A DNA stretch of 64,000 nt from Micromonospora rubida (GCF_009908295.1 NZ_JAAALO010000004.1:434001-498000), one strand, 5' to 3'; shown: positions 7,795-15,834, numbered from the stretch's first letter. Numbers and translations are program-made. Notes: generated from the letters alone by a model not told the origin.

Positions 7795-9333
7795 GTGCCC
7801 CGAGGCGACGGCCGGCTGAGCCACGACCTTGATCCCCAACGGCCCGGCCCGCAGGACGCGTGTGGCGTCTTCGGCGTCTGGGCGCCCGGGGAGGCGGTCG
7901 CCAATCTGACCTACCTCGGGCTCTACGCGCTCCAGCACCGGGGCCAGGAGGCCGCCGGGATCGCCGTCAGCGACGGCTCGGGCGTGGTGGTCTACAAGGA
8001 TCTCGGCCTGGTGGCCCAGGTCTTCGACGAGCCCACCCTGGCCAGCCTGCGCGGGCACCTGGCGATCGGGCACGCGCGCTATTCGACGACGGGTGGCTCG
8101 ACCTGGGAGAACGCCCAGCCGACCATCCGGTCCACCAGCGCGGGCACCACGATCGCGCTGGCGCACAACGGCAACCTGGTCAACACCGCCGAGCTCCAAC
8201 GCGAGGTCGCCGAGCGGGGCCTGGTCGCCGACGGCTCGACCAACGACACCTCGCTGGTGACGATGCTGCTGGCCAGCCGGCCGGACCTCTCGGTCGAGGC
8301 CGCCGCGATGGAGGTGCTGCCCCAGCTCCGCGGCGCGTTCAGCTTCGTCTTCATGGACGAGTCGACGCTCTACGCGGCCCGCGACCCGCACGGCGTGCGG
8401 CCGTTGGTCCTCGGCCGGCTGGAGCGCGGCTGGGTGGTGGCCAGCGAGACGGCCGCGCTGGACATCGTCGGGGCGAGCGTGGTCCGCGAGGTGGAGCCGG
8501 GTGAGCTGATCGCCATCGACGAGGACGGCCTGCGGTCCAGCCGGTTCGCCGCGCCGGAGCCGAAGGGCTGCATCTTCGAATACGTCTACATCGCCCGGCC
8601 GGACGCCACCATCGCCGGGCGCAACGTGTACGCCACCCGGGTGCAGATCGGCCGCCAGCTCGCCAAGGAGCACCCGGTCGAGGCCGACCTGGTGATCCCG
8701 GTGCCGGAGTCCGGCACGCCGGCGGCGATCGGCTACGCGGAGGAGTCCGGGATCACCTACGGCGCCGGCCTGATGAAGAACCCGTACGTGGGGCGCACCT
8801 TCATCCAGCCGTCGCAGACCCTGCGCCAGCTCGGCATCCGGCTGAAGCTCAACCCGTTGCGGGAGAACGTGCGGGGCAAGCGGCTGGTCGTCGTGGACGA
8901 CTCGATCGTGCGGGGCAACACCCAGCGGGCTATCGTGCGGATGCTGCGCGAGGCGGGCGCCCTGGAGGTCCACGTCCGGATCTCCTCCCCGCCGGTCAAC
9001 TGGCCGTGCTTCTACGGCATCGACTTCGCCACCCGGGCCGAACTGCTCGCCAACGGGCTGGACAACGAGGGCATCCGGCGCTCCATTGGTGCCGACACGC
9101 TGGGGTACGTCTCGTTGCCGGGCCTGATCGCCGCGACCGAGCAGCCGAGGACCCGGCTCTGCCGGGCCTGCTTCGACGGGGAGTACCCGATCGATCTGCC
9201 GGCCGGGAACCTGATCGGCAAGCACGTGCTCGAAGGAGTGGGACGCCGGGTCGCTGGTGCCTCGGACGCCCCGGAGCACGCCGCCGCACCGCTCGTCGCC
9301 GCTCCGGGCGGCGCGACCGTACACCGCCCATAG
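7795..9333 (+). CDS. purF: PurF, amidophosphoribosyltransferase
   Basis: PurF makes 5-phosphoribosylamine from PRPP and glutamine, the first committed step of purine synthesis. The 512-residue protein has a 22-residue propeptide ahead of Cys23 (DACGVFGVWAPG), which becomes the N-terminal nucleophile, the RYSTTGGSTWENAQP segment of the glutaminase domain, and the PRPP site RLVVVDDSIVRGNTQ. Cysteines in LCRACFDGEYP fit the Fe-S type enzyme. GTG at 7795 is preceded by GGGAG (7783-7787). No clear promoter seen in the 160-nt leader. purM follows after 65 nt. Confidence 0.96.
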   Translation: MPRGDGRLSHDLDPQRPGPQDACGVFGVWAPGEAVANLTYLGLYALQHRGQEAAGIAVSDGSGVVVYKDLGLVAQVFDEPTLASLRGHLAIGHARYSTTGGSTWENAQPTIRSTSAGTTIALAHNGNLVNTAELQREVAERGLVADGSTNDTSLVTMLLASRPDLSVEAAAMEVLPQLRGAFSFVFMDESTLYAARDPHGVRPLVLGRLERGWVVASETAALDIVGASVVREVEPGELIAIDEDGLRSSRFAAPEPKGCIFEYVYIARPDATIAGRNVYATRVQIGRQLAKEHPVEADLVIPVPESGTPAAIGYAEESGITYGAGLMKNPYVGRTFIQPSQTLRQLGIRLKLNPLRENVRGKRLVVVDDSIVRGNTQRAIVRMLREAGALEVHVRISSPPVNWPCFYGIDFATRAELLANGLDNEGIRRSIGADTLGYVSLPGLIAATEQPRTRLCRACFDGEYPIDLPAGNLIGKHVLEGVGRRVAGASDAPEHAAAPLVAAPGGATVHRP

Positions 9334-9398
9334 CACCGCCCGACGCGGGCCCGCCGGGTCAGCCCCGGCACCCCGCGAGAACCACAAAGGGGAGAACC

Positions 9399-10553
9399 GT
9401 GACGCACGTGTCCGAGCGCAGCGGCACAGGAAGCAGTCCGACCGGCGCCGGCGGCGACCGCCAGCCCTGGACGGCCGGCACCGGCCGCCCGGCGCGCAAA
9501 CGCTCGGTCTCGTACGCGGACGCCGGCGTCTCGATCGAGGCGGGCGACCGCGCGGTCGAGCTGTTCAAGTCCAAGGTGAAGCAGACCCGTCGCCCGGAGG
9601 TCATGGGCGACCTGGGCGGCTTCGCCGGCCTGTTCCGGCTGGACACCAAGAAGTACAAGAACCCGATCCTGGCGTCCTCGACCGACGGCGTCGGCACCAA
9701 GCTGGTGATCGCCCAGCAGCTCGACATCCACGACACGATCGGCATCGACCTGGTCGCGATGGTCGTCGACGACCTGGTGGCCTGCGGGGCCGAGCCGCTG
9801 TTCCTGCTCGACTACATCGCCTGCGGCGAGGTCGTCCCGGACAAGGTGGCCGAGATCGTCGCCGGCATCGTCGACGGCTGCCGGTACGCCGGCTGCGCGC
9901 TGCTGGGCGGCGAGACCGCCGAGCACCCCGGCGTGCTGCGCCCGGACGAGTACGACGTCTCCGCCACCGGCGTCGGCGTGGTCGAGGAGAGCGACATCCT
10001 CAGCCCGGACCGGGTCGAGATCGGCGACGTGGTCATCGCCATGCGCTCCTCGGGCCTGCACTCCAACGGGTACTCCCTGGTCCGGCACGTGCTGCTCGGG
10101 GCCGGCCGGATGCGGCTGGACGTGGTGATCGACGACTTCGGCCGGCAGCGCACCCTCGGCGAGGAGCTGCTCACCCCGACCAAAATCTACGCCCAGGACT
10201 GCCTCAAGCTGATCGCCGAGGCCGAGGTGCGCTCGATCGCCCACGTCACCGGCGGCGGCATCCCGGGCAACCTGGTCCGGATCCTGCCGGAGCACGTCGA
10301 CGCGGTGGTCAACCGCTCCACCTGGAAGCCGCAGCCGATCTTCGACCTGATCCAGTCCAAGGGCCGGATCGAGGACCAGGAGATGGACGCGGCCTTCAAC
10401 ATGGGCGTCGGCATGTTCGCGATCGTCTCCGCCGAGGACGCCGACCGGGCCCTGGCCACGCTGACCGGCCGGGGCGTCGACGCCTGGCAGGCCGGCGAGA
10501 TCATCGAGGGCACCGGCAGGGTGCAGATGGTCGGCCAGCACACCCGCGGCTGA
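9399..10553 (+). CDS. purM: PurM, AIR synthetase
   Basis: PurM (phosphoribosylformylglycinamidine cyclo-ligase) closes the imidazole ring using ATP, the fifth step of purine synthesis. The 384-residue product contains SYADAGVSIEAGDRAVE, ASSTDGVGTKL, the metal/ATP motif GIDLVAMVVDDLV, LLGGETAEHPG and HVTGGGIPGNLVRILP. GTG at 9399 follows AAAGGGGAG (9387-9394). About 45 residues of polar, Gly/Ser-rich sequence precede the usual start of the fold, so the protein is slightly longer than most. It follows purF with 65 nt between. Confidence 0.95.
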   Translation: MTHVSERSGTGSSPTGAGGDRQPWTAGTGRPARKRSVSYADAGVSIEAGDRAVELFKSKVKQTRRPEVMGDLGGFAGLFRLDTKKYKNPILASSTDGVGTKLVIAQQLDIHDTIGIDLVAMVVDDLVACGAEPLFLLDYIACGEVVPDKVAEIVAGIVDGCRYAGCALLGGETAEHPGVLRPDEYDVSATGVGVVEESDILSPDRVEIGDVVIAMRSSGLHSNGYSLVRHVLLGAGRMRLDVVIDDFGRQRTLGEELLTPTKIYAQDCLKLIAEAEVRSIAHVTGGGIPGNLVRILPEHVDAVVNRSTWKPQPIFDLIQSKGRIEDQEMDAAFNMGVGMFAIVSAEDADRALATLTGRGVDAWQAGEIIEGTGRVQMVGQHTRG

Positions 10554-10586
10554 TCACCCAGCGCTGATCATCCGAGTACCTGATCA
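10551..10586. repeat. Three TGATCA hexamers after purM
   Basis: TGATCA occurs at 10551-10556 (overlapping the purM stop), 10565-10570 and 10581-10586. The three self-complementary sites at 14 and 16 nt spacing lie just upstream of the candidate promoter for the RiPP genes. Possible regulator site, otherwise chance. Confidence 0.3.
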
Positions 10587-10590
10587 GGGG

Positions 10591-10620
10591 TTCACCCGAG
10601 TGGCCATCGCCGCCTAGCCT
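10591..10620 (+). promoter_or_regulatory. Candidate promoter of the RiPP operon
   Basis: TTCACC (10591-10596), 18-nt spacer, TAGCCT (10615-10620). The -10 fits TAnnnT; the start codon at 10653 follows with GGAGGGAG before it. Suggests the module has its own promoter apart from purM. Confidence 0.4.
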
Positions 10621-10652
10621 GAAGGACACACTTCTGGCCAGGAGGGAGGGCG

Positions 10653-11789
10653 ATGGCTGCTCGGGAACGGCCGGTGAACGGGATGCGAGGGCTCTCCCCG
10701 ATCCCGTCGTACGTCGTGATGCAGCCGACCACCCTCTGCAACCTGGACTGCGCGTACTGCTATCTGCCGTTCCGGGCGGCGGACCGGCGGATGCCGGTCG
10801 CGGTGGCCGAGGCGGTCGCCGCGTCGGTGAATCCGTGGGCTTCGGCCGGCCGGTTCTCCGTGGTGTGGCACGGCGGGGAGCCCCTCGCGGCCGGGCGGGA
10901 GCACCTTGCCGCGCTGCTCGCCCCGTTCGGGCCGGAGGTCGAACACCATGTGCAGACCAACGCCACCCTGATCGACGACGCCTGGTGCGAGTTTCTCACC
11001 GCGCACCAGGTGCGGGTCAGCGTGAGCGTGGACGGGCCGCGCGGGCGCAACGGCGACCGGGTCACCCGGGCCGGCCGGCCCGCGTACGACCGCATCGTGC
11101 GGGGCATCGAGACGCTGCGCCGGCACGGGCTGCCGTTCTCGGCGCTGGCGGTGGTCAGCGACCCGACCCCGGGCCGGGCCGCCGAGCTGTACGACTACTT
11201 CCTCGGCCTCGGCTGTGACGTGCTGGGGGTCAACATCGAGGAGACCGAGGGGGTCAACACCCGCGGCAACGCCCACGAGGCGGCGCCGGTGCGGGCGTTC
11301 TGGGCCGAGCTGGTGGCCGCCTGGCGCCGGGACCCCCGGATCCACCTGCGCGAGGTGGAGTGGTCGCTGCGGTACGCGGCGGCGGTGCTCGACGGCACCG
11401 CCGACGACCTGCTGCCCCGGCGGCTCGACCCGATCCCCACGGTCGGCCACGACGGGTCGGTGACCGTGCTCTCCCCGGAGCTGGCCGGCTTCAGCGACCC
11501 CAGGTACGGCGACTTCAGCAGCGGCAACGTGTTGACCACCCCGCTGGCCGAGATCCTGGCCGGGGTGGAGCTGCGGACCCCCTGGGTGGGTGAGTTCCTG
11601 GCCGGCGTGGAGGCGTGTCGGTCGTCCTGTCCGTACTTCGGCTTCTGCGGGGGTGGGCACGCCGCCAACCGTTACTTCGAGCTGGGGCGTTTCGACGGTA
11701 CGGAGACCGAGCACTGCCGCAACAGCAAGATCCGCTTACTGGAGGGAGTGTTGGACCATGCCCGAGACCATCGAAAACCGGCAGGCTGA
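10653..11789 (+). CDS. amcB: Radical SAM/SPASM peptide maturase, cyclophane-forming type
   Basis: The 378-residue protein has the radical SAM cluster motif CNLDCAYC (Cys29, 33, 36), WHGGEPL as the GGE-like SAM site, QTNATLID and SVSVDGP, typical of peptide maturases. The C-terminal third carries CRSSCPYFGFCGGGHAANR and EHC, a reduced SPASM-like set for an auxiliary cluster. The next gene, overlapping it by 32 nt, encodes a short peptide with aromatic-X-Asn repeats, so its likely task is to form C-C cyclophane links within Trp/Phe-X-Asn units. The pair matches what I remember of NCBI's AmcA/AmcB naming; that name is from memory. Clear ribosome site GGAGGGAG. Mature product and exporter are not visible nearby. 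Confidence 0.8.
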   Translation: MAARERPVNGMRGLSPIPSYVVMQPTTLCNLDCAYCYLPFRAADRRMPVAVAEAVAASVNPWASAGRFSVVWHGGEPLAAGREHLAALLAPFGPEVEHHVQTNATLIDDAWCEFLTAHQVRVSVSVDGPRGRNGDRVTRAGRPAYDRIVRGIETLRRHGLPFSALAVVSDPTPGRAAELYDYFLGLGCDVLGVNIEETEGVNTRGNAHEAAPVRAFWAELVAAWRRDPRIHLREVEWSLRYAAAVLDGTADDLLPRRLDPIPTVGHDGSVTVLSPELAGFSDPRYGDFSSGNVLTTPLAEILAGVELRTPWVGEFLAGVEACRSSCPYFGFCGGGHAANRYFELGRFDGTETEHCRNSKIRLLEGVLDHARDHRKPAG

Positions 11790-11994
11790 ACGTGTCGGGG
11801 GCGACACCGGGCAGCCGGTCGCGGACCGGGTGCGGGACACCGCCGCCGGGCTGGCCGACCTGCTCCAGGAGGCGGAGGACGCGCGCCGGTTGCGTTCGGA
11901 GGCGGCGGGAAGCGAGGGTGCCGGCGCGGTCTGCGCCTGGAACCACTTCGAGAACATCCCGACGTTCTACAACTGGAACAACCGGCCCCGCTGA
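11758..11994 (+). CDS. amcA: RiPP precursor peptide with repeated aromatic-X-Asn core
   Basis: The 78-residue peptide has a polar, helix-prone leader (VRDTAAGLADLLQEAEDARRL) followed by a Gly/Ala hinge and a C-terminal core with WNHFENIPTFYNWNN. In it W-N-H, F-E-N, F-Y-N and W-N-N are four possible three-residue cyclophane units (aromatic ring joined to the residue two positions on). ATG at 11758 has GGAGGGA (11741-11747) before it and begins inside the maturase gene, so the two are coupled. A Cys precedes the core. Core boundaries and number of crosslinks are inference; no protease or transporter gene adjoins. Confidence 0.78.
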   Translation: MPETIENRQAERVGGDTGQPVADRVRDTAAGLADLLQEAEDARRLRSEAAGSEGAGAVCAWNHFENIPTFYNWNNRPR

Positions 11995-12099
11995 GGGGCG
12001 GTTCCGAGATCAAGGACCTGCCGCGGCGACCGGATCGGCTCCGGCACGGCAGGCCCCTGATCATCGGGTGGGCACGCCGCATCCCGATGGGCACATGCG

Positions 12100-12127
12100 T
12101 GAGCACGCGGGGCTTGCCGCGTGCTCA
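12100..12127. terminator. Hairpin between RiPP operon and DUF3073 gene
   Basis: Perfect 11-bp stem TGAGCACGCGG (12100-12110) with CCGCGTGCTCA (12117-12127), 6-nt loop. Lies between converging genes and can end both transcripts. Confidence 0.7.
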
Positions 12128-12141
12128 GATGTTCCCGGAGG

Positions 12142-12381
12142 TCAGCGGGTCGGACGGACCCAGGGGTCCGGGTCTTCGTCCGGGTGATCGTCGTCGTCGA
12201 CATACTCTTTGTAGTCGTCATCGACGACGGCGTGGTCCGACTTACCAGCACCGACGGCGTGGTCCGACTTACCAGGACCCGCCAGTTCGCGCTGCAAGGC
12301 GGTGAGGTCGGTGTTCGGGGAGTGGTACTTCAACTCCCGGGCCACCTTCGTCTGCTTGGCCTTAGCACGGCCGCGCCCCAT
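12142..12381 (-). CDS. DUF3073 family protein
   Basis: A 79-residue basic-then-acidic protein starting MGRGRAKAKQTKVARELKY, the signature of the actinobacterial DUF3073 family, which lies next to purM in many relatives. The function is unknown. The start at 12381 was chosen on this motif and GAGGGGG 8 nt upstream; an in-frame ATG at 12444 would add 21 unrelated residues. The C-terminal half holds two copies of GKSDHAV and a run of Asp (VDDDYKEYVDDDD). Confidence 0.88.
   Translation of the reverse strand: MGRGRAKAKQTKVARELKYHSPNTDLTALQRELAGPGKSDHAVGAGKSDHAVVDDDYKEYVDDDDHPDEDPDPWVRPTR
12225..12275 (-). repeat. 27-bp tandem duplication inside the DUF3073 gene
   Basis: A 24-nt identical stretch occurs at 12225-12248 and 12252-12275, offset 27 nt, so nine codons (GKSDHAV plus two) are duplicated in frame. 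Recent duplication is likely because the copies are identical. Confidence 0.85.
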
Positions 12382-12652
12382 GGCTCGACCCCCTCGCACA
12401 GAATGCGGGGCAGCCCGAAGGCGGGCCCCGATGACGTCAGGCATCTCTCGTGGCTCTTACGGTACATGGGGATGCCGCTGTTCGGCACCTCGGGTTACCG
12501 TCTGCCGGCCCTGCGCGTCGCAGTGACCCGGCTGTCACCAAGTGTACCGGGGTAAGGGTCGAATGCCGAACCACCCATGACGCCGGACAGATGGGCGGCA
12601 ATCACCCCGATTCCCAGCTTAACGCCGCCATCCGTCCCACTCCACCCGAGGG

Positions 12653-12687
12653 GCCCGACCCGGCGCGTCTTCCGTACCGGGTCGGGC
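12653..12687 (-). terminator. Hairpin after the amino-acid dehydrogenase gene
   Basis: GCCCGACCCGG (12653-12663) pairs perfectly with CCGGGTCGGGC (12677-12687) over 11 bp with a 13-nt loop, 8 nt past the stop at 12695 on the minus strand. Confidence 0.65.
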
Positions 12688-12694
12688 GGGACGC

Positions 12695-13777
12695 TCAGCG
12701 CAGGTGGATGGTGCGCAGCCGGCCGACCTCCGCCATCCGGCGCTCGGCGAGCCGGTCCGCCGCCACTGCCGGGGGGACGCCCTCCTCGTCGGCCAGCCGC
12801 AGGATCTGCCGGGTGGTGTCGTAGATCTTCGTGGCCCGCAGCTTGGCCCGCTCGAAGTTGAAGCCCTCGATCTCGTCCGCGACCTGGATCACGCCGCCGG
12901 CGTTCACCACGTAGTCGGGGGCGTAGAGGACGCCCCGGTCGGCGAGCAGCTTCTCGATTCCCGGGTGGGCGAGCTGGTTGTTGGCCGCCCCGGCGACCAC
13001 CTTCGCCCGCAGCGCCGGCACGGTCTCGTCGTCCAGTGCGCCGCCCAGCGCGCAGGGGGCGTACACGTCGATGTCGGCGGCGACCAGCGCGGCGGCGTCG
13101 TCGACCAGCTCGACCTGCGGGTGGTTGGCGCGGACCCACTCGCGCGCCCGCGGGTCGACGTCGGTCGCCACCACCTCGGCGTGGTCGTCGAGCAGGTGCC
13201 GGCTCAGGTGCTTGCCGACCTTGCCCAGCCCGGCCACGCCGACCCGCCGGCCGTTCAGGGTGGGGGTGCCCCAGACGTGCTCGGCGGCGGCCCGCATGCC
13301 CTGGAAGACGCCCCACGCGGTGAGCACCGACGAGTCACCCGCGCCGCCGTGCTCCACGCTACGGCCGGTGACGTAGCGGGTCTCCCGGGCGATCACGTCC
13401 ATGTCGGCGACGTAGGTGCCGACGTCGCACGCGGTGTAGTAGCGGCCGTTCAGCGACTCGACGAAGCGGCCGTACGCGCGCAGCAGCGCCTCGCCCTTGA
13501 GCTGTGCCGGGTCGCCCCAGATGACCGCCTTGCCGCCGCCCAGGTCCAACCCGGCCAGAGCGTTCTTGTACGCCATGCCGCGGGACAGGTCGAGCACGTC
13601 GGCCAGCGCCGCCTCCTCGCTGGCGTACGGGTAGAACCGGGTGCCGCCGAGCGCGGGGCCCAGCGCGGTGGAGTAGATCCCGATGATCGCCCGGAGCCCG
13701 GTCTGCGTGTCCTGACAGAACACGACCTGTTCGTGGCCGGTGGATGACGGGCCGTCGGTGCTGGCGAATACGCCCAT
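12695..13777 (-). CDS. vdh: Valine/leucine dehydrogenase (Glu/Leu/Phe/Val dehydrogenase family)
   Basis: NAD-dependent oxidative deamination of branched-chain amino acids to 2-oxo acids. The 360-residue protein has the substrate motif LGGTRFYPYASE, Lys71 in MAYKNALAG and catalytic Lys83 in DLGGGKAVIW, the Rossmann glycine motif VGVAGLGKVG and the ANNQLAHP segment. Length is normal for the octameric family. ATG at 13777. Position between the DUF3073 gene and bldC fits the known Streptomyces order, where this gene is valine dehydrogenase; leucine versus valine preference cannot be read from the sequence. Confidence 0.9.
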   Translation of the reverse strand: MGVFASTDGPSSTGHEQVVFCQDTQTGLRAIIGIYSTALGPALGGTRFYPYASEEAALADVLDLSRGMAYKNALAGLDLGGGKAVIWGDPAQLKGEALLRAYGRFVESLNGRYYTACDVGTYVADMDVIARETRYVTGRSVEHGGAGDSSVLTAWGVFQGMRAAAEHVWGTPTLNGRRVGVAGLGKVGKHLSRHLLDDHAEVVATDVDPRAREWVRANHPQVELVDDAAALVAADIDVYAPCALGGALDDETVPALRAKVVAGAANNQLAHPGIEKLLADRGVLYAPDYVVNAGGVIQVADEIEGFNFERAKLRATKIYDTTRQILRLADEEGVPPAVAADRLAERRMAEVGRLRTIHLR

Positions 13778-13994
13778 GGCTGACTCCTGTGTCGGTGTGC
13801 GTCCTTGTGGGACGGAACCTGTGGCACGCCGGCGGGATGGTGCCGGTGGGTCGAGCCTAATGTCGTCCTACGCCGTACTGTCGTCCCAGCATGTCCGACG
13901 TCCGACGTCCGGGCGTCCGGCGGGTGAGCGGGGACGTCGGGCGCGCTCGGGGCGCTGCCCGCGTCCGGATTCCGTCTCGTGGGAGGATCGCGCA

Positions 13995-14834
13995 GTGCCG
14001 TCGCTCTTCGCTTCGTACCTGCGGGTGTACGAGCCGCTGACCGCCTTCGACCGGGACCGCCAGTCGTACTGGCGGCGCTACGTGTCCGAGGGGCGGGCGG
14101 TGCCCCCCTCGGAGGGGCCGGGGCGGCAGCGTACGGCGGTCATCGAGGCGCTGGGCGCGGGCTGGACCCGGCTGCCCGACCTGCCCGAAGAGGCGTACGT
14201 CCTGGAGTCCGACGACACCCTGCTGGTCTGCCCGTGGAACCTGCGGATCCGGGTGGCCGAGGCGGCGCTGAGCGCTCGGGACGGCGTGCCGGCGGTGCTG
14301 GCCGACGCGTTCGTGCCGCCGGTCCTCGCGGGCCAGGCCAAGGCGGCGGTGGAGGACTGGCGCAGCGGGGCGCGGGTGCTGGAGCACGGTGTCCCCCGGG
14401 TGCACGAGCAGATCGCCACCTGGGGCGTGCCGCTGCGCTGGTTCGTCCTGTTCGACGCTGAGGAGCGGGACCTGGTCGCCCACCCGGGGCGACGCGCGCT
14501 GCGCTACCGGACGGAGATCTCCAAGGCCCGGAGCCGGTCGTCCCGGGCGCTGTCGGTGCTGGGCAAGACCGTCGGCGAGGCGCCGATCACCGAGGCGGTC
14601 GAGGAGGCCGCCCGGTGGCTGGAGGAGTTCCACCCGCGCTCGGTGGTGGAGCTGGACTACGGCGGCCTCGTCGAGTTGCTCTCCGACGAGACCCTCGCCG
14701 CGGACGACTCACCGACGCTCGTCGCGACCGGGCTCGCCGGGCTCTCCAAGGGGGAGGCCGAGGAGGCGTCCACCGCCTACGACACGCTGGTCGCGCGCTG
14801 GCGAGCGGTCCAGCTCCTGGAGCGCTGCAACTAG
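13995..14834 (+). CDS. Conserved actinobacterial protein upstream of bldC
   Basis: A 279-residue soluble protein of unknown function that I recognise only as the conserved neighbour of bldC (I believe a DUF8083-type family). It begins PSLFASYLRVYEPLTAFDRDRQSYW and contains DTLLVCPWNLRIRVAEAALSAR, WGVPLRWFVLFDAEERDL and VVELDYGGLVELL. No signal peptide, membrane segment or catalytic motif is evident. GTG at 13995 is chosen because GGGAGGA (13981-13987) lies 7 nt upstream and the family begins here; longer in-frame starts run into the divergent promoter region of the dehydrogenase. Confidence 0.8.
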   Translation: MPSLFASYLRVYEPLTAFDRDRQSYWRRYVSEGRAVPPSEGPGRQRTAVIEALGAGWTRLPDLPEEAYVLESDDTLLVCPWNLRIRVAEAALSARDGVPAVLADAFVPPVLAGQAKAAVEDWRSGARVLEHGVPRVHEQIATWGVPLRWFVLFDAEERDLVAHPGRRALRYRTEISKARSRSSRALSVLGKTVGEAPITEAVEEAARWLEEFHPRSVVELDYGGLVELLSDETLAADDSPTLVATGLAGLSKGEAEEASTAYDTLVARWRAVQLLERCN

Positions 14835-14878
14835 TCCCCACCTGGGCGTAGGCCACTCAGGAGGCCGTAAAACGCCCT

Positions 14879-14892
14879 TGGGAGCGCTCCCG
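14879..14892. promoter_or_regulatory. CebR-type LacI-family operator-like palindrome
   Basis: GGGAGCGCTCCC (14880-14891) is a perfect 12-bp palindrome, preceded by T and followed by G. The Streptomyces CebR/LacI sugar-regulator box is TGGGAGCGCTCCCA, so 13 of 14 positions match. It lies between the gene ending at 14834 and bldC. Confidence 0.4.
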
Positions 14893-14950
14893 TTTTGAGG
14901 TGTGCTCGTAGTTGGAGCATCACGACCAGTGATTATGAGTCCGAATAAGG

Positions 14951-14979
14951 TGGTTCCTGCCGTGTATTAGTCGTATAAA
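14951..14979 (+). promoter_or_regulatory. Candidate bldC promoter
   Basis: TGGTTC (14951-14956), 17-nt spacer, TATAAA (14974-14979), an unusually AT-rich -10 for this DNA. It leaves a leader of about 130 nt before bldC. Weak -35. Confidence 0.35.
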
Positions 14980-15118
14980 TCGGGCATGGTTCATCCGTCC
15001 GTCTAGGGACCTTCGGCCGTTCGGCCCATGTCGGACATCGGGGACTAGCCGGACCATGGGAGACGCGTCGGCCGGCGGGACCCCGGCCGATGTCTATACC
15101 TGTGGAGGAGTGACCGAT

Positions 15119-15328
15119 ATGGCATCGCGAACGCACGAACCGGAGCCGCTGCTCACACCGGCCGAGGTGGCGTCGATGTTCCGTGTCGACCCGAAGACGG
15201 TGACCCGTTGGGCGAAGGCTGGCAAGCTCAGCGCCATCCGGACCCTCGGGGGGCACCGCCGTTACCGCGAGTCGGAGGTTCGGGCTCTGCTGCAGGGGCA
15301 GATTCCCCAGCAGCGCCAGGGAGACTGA
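15119..15328 (+). CDS. bldC: BldC, MerR-like developmental regulator
   Basis: A 69-residue DNA-binding protein, almost only a MerR-type winged helix-turn-helix: LLTPAEVASMFRVDPKTVTRW followed by AKAGKLSAIRTLGGHRRYRESEV. BldC binds DNA as head-to-tail oligomers and delays entry into development in Streptomyces. ATG at 15119 gives the usual length and has GGAGGAG (15104-15110) 8 nt upstream. It is monocistronic, flanked by a strong terminator. Confidence 0.95.
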   Translation: MASRTHEPEPLLTPAEVASMFRVDPKTVTRWAKAGKLSAIRTLGGHRRYRESEVRALLQGQIPQQRQGD

Positions 15329-15348
15329 CCGCCGGGAATTCTACAGAC

Positions 15349-15396
15349 ACACGGAGCAGGGGCGGCGGACAACGGTCCGCCGCCCCTGCTCCGTGT
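15349..15396. terminator. 22-bp hairpin after bldC
   Basis: Arms 15349-15370 and 15375-15396 are complementary over 22 bp around an AACG loop, with no mismatch. It lies 20 nt past the bldC stop and 13 nt past the converging gene's stop, so it can end both. Confidence 0.85.
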
Positions 15397-15409
15397 CCGG
15401 CCCGGGCGG

Positions 15410-15790
15410 TCACTCCGACAGGCTGATCCGGATGCCCACCGTCCCCCGCTCGCCCCGCCGCAGCCGGCTGCCCAGCAGGCTGAGCCGCCCCACCAGCCGG
15501 TACTTCTGCTTCAGCAGCTCGCGGATCCGTAGGGTGTCCGCCGGGCCGCAGATGGTCGCGTGACCGGGCACCGCCTCACCGTGCGGCCGGCCCCGCAGAT
15601 CGCACGGTGCCACCGTCACCTCGCCACTGCGCCGGATCCGCTTCACCTTGCCCGAGTCGGCGACGGTCCAGGCGGCCAGCGCGTCACCGTCGCGGGCTGC
15701 CCACACGGGGGTGGGCACCGCCCGCCCGTCCCTGCGGAACGTGGTCAACAGCACGTACTTCTCCGCGGCGAGGCGGTCCAAGGTGGTCAC
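15410..15790 (-). CDS. PPOX-class F420/FMN-dependent oxidoreductase
   Basis: A 126-residue split-barrel flavin-binding protein. LAAEKYVLLTTFRRDGRAVPTPVWAARDGD is typical of small F420-dependent PPOX proteins (family similarity visible in the first 40 residues), followed by KVKRIRRSGEVTVAPCDLRG. These enzymes reduce varied substrates with F420H2; the one here is unknown. GTG at 15790. It diverges from the methyltransferase gene starting at 15835, with 44 nt between the two start codons. Confidence 0.82.
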   Translation of the reverse strand: MTTLDRLAAEKYVLLTTFRRDGRAVPTPVWAARDGDALAAWTVADSGKVKRIRRSGEVTVAPCDLRGRPHGEAVPGHATICGPADTLRIRELLKQKYRLVGRLSLLGSRLRRGERGTVGIRISLSE

Positions 15791-15834
15791 GCCGCAAGGA
15801 TACGGCCGCGCGACCCGACGCCCAGGGGGTTAGC

